Assembly: GCA_037444705.1 (NCBI GenBank)
Contig: JBBILY010000118.1
Location: 1 to 9,736, forward strand
Source: DATCYX01 sp037444705
Lineage (GTDB): Bacteria > Chloroflexota > Anaerolineae > Anaerolineales > UBA4823
DNA length: 9,736 bases
Direction of reading: 5' to 3'
Shown here: one piece after another, positions 6,827 through 9,736 of the stretch
Numbering within the stretch: position 1 is the first letter of the stretch
How the letters are laid out: each line of letters begins with the position of its first letter
The notes under the pieces: model-generated
Databases searched by the model: none
Told to the model about the DNA's origin: nothing
The model's input: the letters and a program-made list of their open reading frames with translations, nothing else
Position numbers and translations under genes: made by a program

Positions 6827-8128
6827 TTACCTTCGCCAGAATTTAGGCAGATATGGACGATTGGTTTCAAGCATATCCTCCAGTACCGCCTGCACATTCT
6901 CTACCTCAGGGCCAAGGGGGTGGGCAAGCAGAGCCTGGTAAGCGGCATTACGGTCTCCATGGACCCCGGCTTCAACCGTAAGCAGTTCATAGGCCTTGAC
7001 CTGCGCCAGAAGGCCGAAGCAGACCGGCGGTAAAGGTTGGGTCGGGAGAGGATGAATGCCGTGATGATCCACCCGCGCCGGCATCTCTAACACCCAGTTA
7101 TGCGGCCATTCCTTCACCGCTCCCTGGTTAGCCACATTTACGATATGGGTTTCACCCAGATTGTTATAGTGGGCGTTGAGTAACTGCGTTGCAACCGTGG
7201 AGTAATACGCCCCGCCGCGTTTCATCAGGTTCGGGGGTAACTCGACCTGCATAGGGTCAGCGTATTGGCGTAGCAGATCTTTTTCGACTTCGATCACTAC
7301 TTCAGCCCGCGAGGGCGGCCACTTTTCCTGTTGGGCTAGCATACGGCGGGTGTAGTAATAATAATGCAGGTAATAGTTGGGGATCATTTGCAAAGATCGA
7401 ATTAGATGTGGCTCCCATTCTGGCTCAGGTGAGTTTTCCAGCGTGGTGAGATAATCCTGAATAACCATGGGCCATACATCTTCTCCATCTAAAGTGAAGC
7501 CATAATGCCAGGACAGGTGGTTCAAACCCAAAGTTTTTAGTTCGGTTCGTTGGGGGTCGATGGGAGCACCAATAATCTTCTCCAGACGCTGCAGGATAGC
7601 CATTTTGGTTGTGATGGGCACATTGCACACGCCTACGGATAAAATGTCTGGGGCATACTGATGAAGGGCTTGCGTTATCAGGCCGGCCGGGTTGGTGAAA
7701 TTGACCAGCATTGCCCCTGGAGCCAGCGAACGTATCTCATCCGCGATTTCCAGAATAACCGGGATGGTGCGCAAGGCTTTCGCCATGCCACCCACACCCG
7801 TCGTTTCCTGGCCAATCAGATTGTGTCGCTTTCCCAGATACTCGTCCTCACGGCGGGCAGACATCTGTCCCACACGCAACTGGGTGATGACATAACTGGC
7901 TGACTCTAAGGCTGCTTGCCGCTCTTGGGTGAGGACGACTTCGAATGGGCTTCCCTTTGCCCTTACCATGCGCTGGGCGAACCCGCCGACGATCTCAAGG
8001 CGCTGGGGGTCAATATCCATGAGCCACAACTCGTTGAGAGGAAACTGTTCAGCCCGTTCCAGGAAGCCTCTGACCAGTTCCGGGGTATAGGTTGAACCAC
8101 CGCCAATTACCGCGACCTTGTTCTTCAT
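6827..8128 (-). CDS. GH4 family glycosidase, 6-phospho-beta-glucosidase-like
   Basis: 433 residues, the full usual length of family GH4. The N-terminal VAVIGGGSTYTPEL (5-18) is the NAD-binding glycine loop, with LMDID (36-40) ending the second strand. IGQETTGVGG (105-114) and NFTNPAGLIT (143-152) are family hallmarks. The metal site shows Cys168 in GVCNVP and His204 in LGLNHLSW; the tetrapeptide CNVP is the form known for 6-phospho-beta-glucosidases, unlike CHSV of alpha-galactosidases or CDMP of 6-phospho-alpha-glucosidases. GH4 enzymes work by oxidising C3 of the sugar with NAD, eliminating the aglycone and then reversing the oxidation, with manganese. It acts in the cytosol. A GAGGG six bases upstream supports the ATG. 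It is third in an operon with a DapA-like lyase and a sugar isomerase-like gene; no PTS gene is visible, so whether the substrate is phosphorylated is open. Confidence 0.92.
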   Translation of the reverse strand: MKNKVAVIGGGSTYTPELVRGFLERAEQFPLNELWLMDIDPQRLEIVGGFAQRMVRAKGSPFEVVLTQERQAALESASYVITQLRVGQMSARREDEYLGKRHNLIGQETTGVGGMAKALRTIPVILEIADEIRSLAPGAMLVNFTNPAGLITQALHQYAPDILSVGVCNVPITTKMAILQRLEKIIGAPIDPQRTELKTLGLNHLSWHYGFTLDGEDVWPMVIQDYLTTLENSPEPEWEPHLIRSLQMIPNYYLHYYYYTRRMLAQQEKWPPSRAEVVIEVEKDLLRQYADPMQVELPPNLMKRGGAYYSTVATQLLNAHYNNLGETHIVNVANQGAVKEWPHNWVLEMPARVDHHGIHPLPTQPLPPVCFGLLAQVKAYELLTVEAGVHGDRNAAYQALLAHPLGPEVENVQAVLEDMLETNRPYLPKFWRR

Positions 8129-8134
8129 TCTCAG

Positions 8135-8139
8135 CCCTC
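8135..8139 (-). promoter_or_regulatory. Ribosome binding site of the GH4 gene
   Basis: On the minus strand GAGGG lies six bases before the ATG at 8128, within the 18-base gap after the DapA-like gene. The short gap and own ribosome site fit co-transcription with the gene before it. Confidence 0.55.
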
Positions 8140-8146
8140 ATTTGCC

Positions 8147-9094
8147 CTAATCGTGAGCGGAGACCACACCCAACAACCCAACTTGCTCCACAGCCTGATA
8201 AGCAGCTTCCTTTTCGCTCTCCCAGAGGGAGAGGAAGGGGGGACGGACATATGTTTGCTCTGGAGTTAAGAGACCCATGTGTACCAAGGCTACTTTACAC
8301 CGGGCTCTGTAATCTCCGATCGGCTTTTTGTAGATGTAATCGCAAAAACCTTGAACGCGGGGTTGCATGGCGATAGCCCGGTCGAAGTCTTTGTTCTTAA
8401 CCGCCGAAAGCAACTCTACCAGTAAACCCACACCCACTGCGCCAAAACCCAAGAGGCCACCCTGAGCCCCCAATAGGAAGGATTCCAGCAGGAAATTATC
8501 ATTTCCGGTCAATAAGGTAACAGGATGGTCTGCGCCAAACACAAGGTCGCGGGTGAGCATAAAGCGGTGAGCATCAAAGGAAGCATCTTTCAGGCCTATA
8601 ACCTGAGGCAAAGACAGCACCTTCCTCAAGGCGTGGGTCGGATAGTTCACACCGCCAAAAATAGGTCCGAGTTGAAATACAATCAGCGGCAAATCGGAGG
8701 CGTCAGCGATGGCTTTGTGGTAGTTATAGACGATGCTCTCATCTAACGGGTCGTTTAAGAAGGCTGGCGTGGGAAACACGAGCAAGGCATCTGCTCCAGC
8801 CTGGCGGGCGGCTTTGGCGTTGGCGATGGCTGCCATTGTCCCCGGTCCGCTGACGCCTGCTATGATCAGGCATCGGTCTGCAACGACTTTGCGCGCCGTG
8901 CGTATGACTTCCACGCGTTCATCAGGGGTCAGATAAGGCCCCTCACCTGTGTCCACATTTACGGCGATCCCGACCGGGCCTTGTAAAATCACCCACTCCA
9001 GGTAACGTTCAAAGGCGTTAAAGTCAATCGAATAATCCTGGCGCATGGGCACGATTACTGCAGGAATGATCCCTTTAAGACTGATGTCCGTCAT
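8147..9094 (-). CDS. Dihydrodipicolinate synthase (DapA)/aldolase-family lyase, not a typical DapA
   Basis: 315 residues, an (alpha/beta)8 barrel of the DapA/NanA family. Visible are VIVPMRQDYSIDF (13-25), NVDTGEGPYLTPDER (46-60) with the Thr-Gly-Glu substrate-carboxylate loop, IIAGVSGPGT (77-86), and VIGLKDAS (165-172) with Lys169, the Schiff-base lysine. Where the family normally has a catalytic tyrosine (the LYNVP segment of E. coli DapA), this protein reads VFQLGP, giving Phe140. The lysine implies it still forms an imine with a 2-keto acid, but proton relay must differ. Family members include DapA, sialic acid lyase and keto-deoxy-sugar acid dehydratases or aldolases. Its place between a sugar isomerase-like gene and GH4 argues for sugar or sugar-acid breakdown rather than lysine synthesis. 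A strong AAGGAGGA precedes the start. The exact reaction is unknown. Confidence 0.88.
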   Translation of the reverse strand: MTDISLKGIIPAVIVPMRQDYSIDFNAFERYLEWVILQGPVGIAVNVDTGEGPYLTPDERVEVIRTARKVVADRCLIIAGVSGPGTMAAIANAKAARQAGADALLVFPTPAFLNDPLDESIVYNYHKAIADASDLPLIVFQLGPIFGGVNYPTHALRKVLSLPQVIGLKDASFDAHRFMLTRDLVFGADHPVTLLTGNDNFLLESFLLGAQGGLLGFGAVGVGLLVELLSAVKNKDFDRAIAMQPRVQGFCDYIYKKPIGDYRARCKVALVHMGLLTPEQTYVRPPFLSLWESEKEAAYQAVEQVGLLGVVSAHD

Positions 9095-9100
9095 AGCAGT

Positions 9101-9108
9101 TCCTCCTT
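9101..9108 (-). promoter_or_regulatory. Strong ribosome binding site of the DapA-like gene
   Basis: On the minus strand AAGGAGGA lies six bases before the ATG at 9094, in the 14-base gap after the isomerase-like gene. It is the best Shine-Dalgarno in the window and suggests high translation of this gene. Confidence 0.75.
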
Positions 9109-9736
9109 CTAGCAGATTTGGCTTGTAATGAGCCCACGTAAGCGCTCAAGCGCGGTGCGCGCCGCAGCAATTTTTGGCTTGAGATGGGTTTCTATAGAAA
9201 TAAAGCCTTCATAATGATCGGTTATCAAAGATTGAATCTGACCCTTCCAGTCAATCTGACCATGTAGCGTGTAGTAAGGTTTTTGATCCTCATTAAGGGC
9301 AGCGTCTTTAAAGTGGACATGACGCACCCACTTCCGTACCGCTTGATAGCCGTCAGGATAGGGCAGGTCACCAGCCCAGAAGGCATTGGCAGGGTCCCAA
9401 TTGATGCCCAGGGCGGGATGGTTAATGGTCTCCACAATCCAGGCTGTATGTTCTCCAGTATCAGCCCAATAGCCGGCCTCTGGTTCCAAAGCCAGGATAA
9501 GTCCCGCTGCTCCGGCTTGTTCTGCCGCTATTCTCAGACAATTCAGCACTTCTTCTGGTGTTTCTCCGGGAGGCATATTCTCATGCCCAAAAGCGAAGGT
9601 TATGATGAGTTTAGCCCCAAATTCGAAGGCGAATTCGATTGAGCGAGGTAATAATTCCTCAAGGTGATACCGCAGGCGGCTTTGAGCCTCAGTCCATTGG
9701 TCATAGAAAGATTTTCCCATCCACCCCAGGCTTGCC
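9109..9736 (-). CDS. Sugar phosphate isomerase/epimerase-like TIM barrel (5' end outside window)
   Basis: The C-terminal 208 or so residues are visible; the frame stays open to the right edge. The ATG at 9720 is probably internal, because the family is about 270-290 residues long and the first barrel strands are missing. The xylose-isomerase-like metal site is readable: Glu in LILALEPEAGY, Asp in GINWDPANAF, His in RHVHFKDA and Glu in GFISIETH, at residues 79, 109, 136 and 177 counted from that ATG. The HxHxKD and DPAN motifs are family hallmarks. Members interconvert keto and aldo sugars, epimerise them, or act as lyases or hydrolases on 3-keto sugars. The protein has no signal peptide that I can see, but its N-terminus is missing. 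It is the first visible gene of the right operon, 14 bases before the DapA-like gene. Reaction and substrate are unknown. Confidence 0.85.
   Translation of the reverse strand, partial: ASLGWMGKSFYDQWTEAQSRLRYHLEELLPRSIEFAFEFGAKLIITFAFGHENMPPGETPEEVLNCLRIAAEQAGAAGLILALEPEAGYWADTGEHTAWIVETINHPALGINWDPANAFWAGDLPYPDGYQAVRKWVRHVHFKDAALNEDQKPYYTLHGQIDWKGQIQSLITDHYEGFISIETHLKPKIAAARTALERLRGLITSQIC

Noticed and set aside
8092..8376. 94-residue plus-strand open frame spanning the GH4/DapA-like junction
   Set aside because: Antisense to conserved coding sequence on both sides, with no family resemblance.
9109..9720. Complete 203-residue isomerase starting at ATG 9720
   Set aside because: The frame stays open to the window edge, no ribosome site precedes this ATG, and the first part of the barrel would be missing.

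Overview
The window looks like bacterial chromosome with roughly balanced base composition, packed with genes and almost free of non-coding DNA. No rRNA, tRNA, mobile element or CRISPR array was seen. There is no taxonomic marker. The gene content (exopolysaccharide-type glycosyltransferases, a B12-binding radical SAM protein, an uncharacterised nucleotidyltransferase family, and a GH4 / DapA-like / TIM-barrel isomerase sugar operon) resembles what I know from Anaerolineae-type Chloroflexota. That placement is an inference from gene style only.

Layout. (1) Positions 1-4602, minus strand: a tightly overlapping four-gene operon. In transcription order it encodes an O-antigen ligase/polymerase-like membrane protein, a membrane GT2 glycosyltransferase of the cellulose/mannan synthase-like type, a small nucleotidyltransferase-fold protein, and a B12-binding radical SAM protein that runs off the left edge. 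All three junctions overlap (14, 4 and 4 bases), so the products are probably made together. (2) Positions 4603-4649: a 47-bp AT-rich divergent promoter region with a perfect TATAAT on the plus strand, only nine bases before the likely start codon. (3) Positions 4650-6792, plus strand: two overlapping GT4 glycosyltransferases. (4) Positions 6827-9736, minus strand: a separate, convergent sugar-catabolism operon. In transcription order it encodes a sugar isomerase/epimerase-like TIM barrel (5' end outside the window), a DapA-family lyase with the usual catalytic tyrosine replaced by phenylalanine, and a GH4 NAD/metal-dependent 6-phospho-beta-glucosidase-like enzyme.

How it fits together. Genes 1-6 look like part of a cell-surface or extracellular polysaccharide locus. 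The GT4 enzymes would build a lipid-linked oligosaccharide, the GT2 enzyme would make or extend a chain at the membrane, and the ligase-like protein would polymerise or transfer the product. The nucleotidyltransferase and the radical SAM protein have no assigned role in such pathways and are the most novel part. Genes 7-9 look like intracellular breakdown of a glycoside or acid sugar. No transporter, PTS component or regulator is visible beside them.
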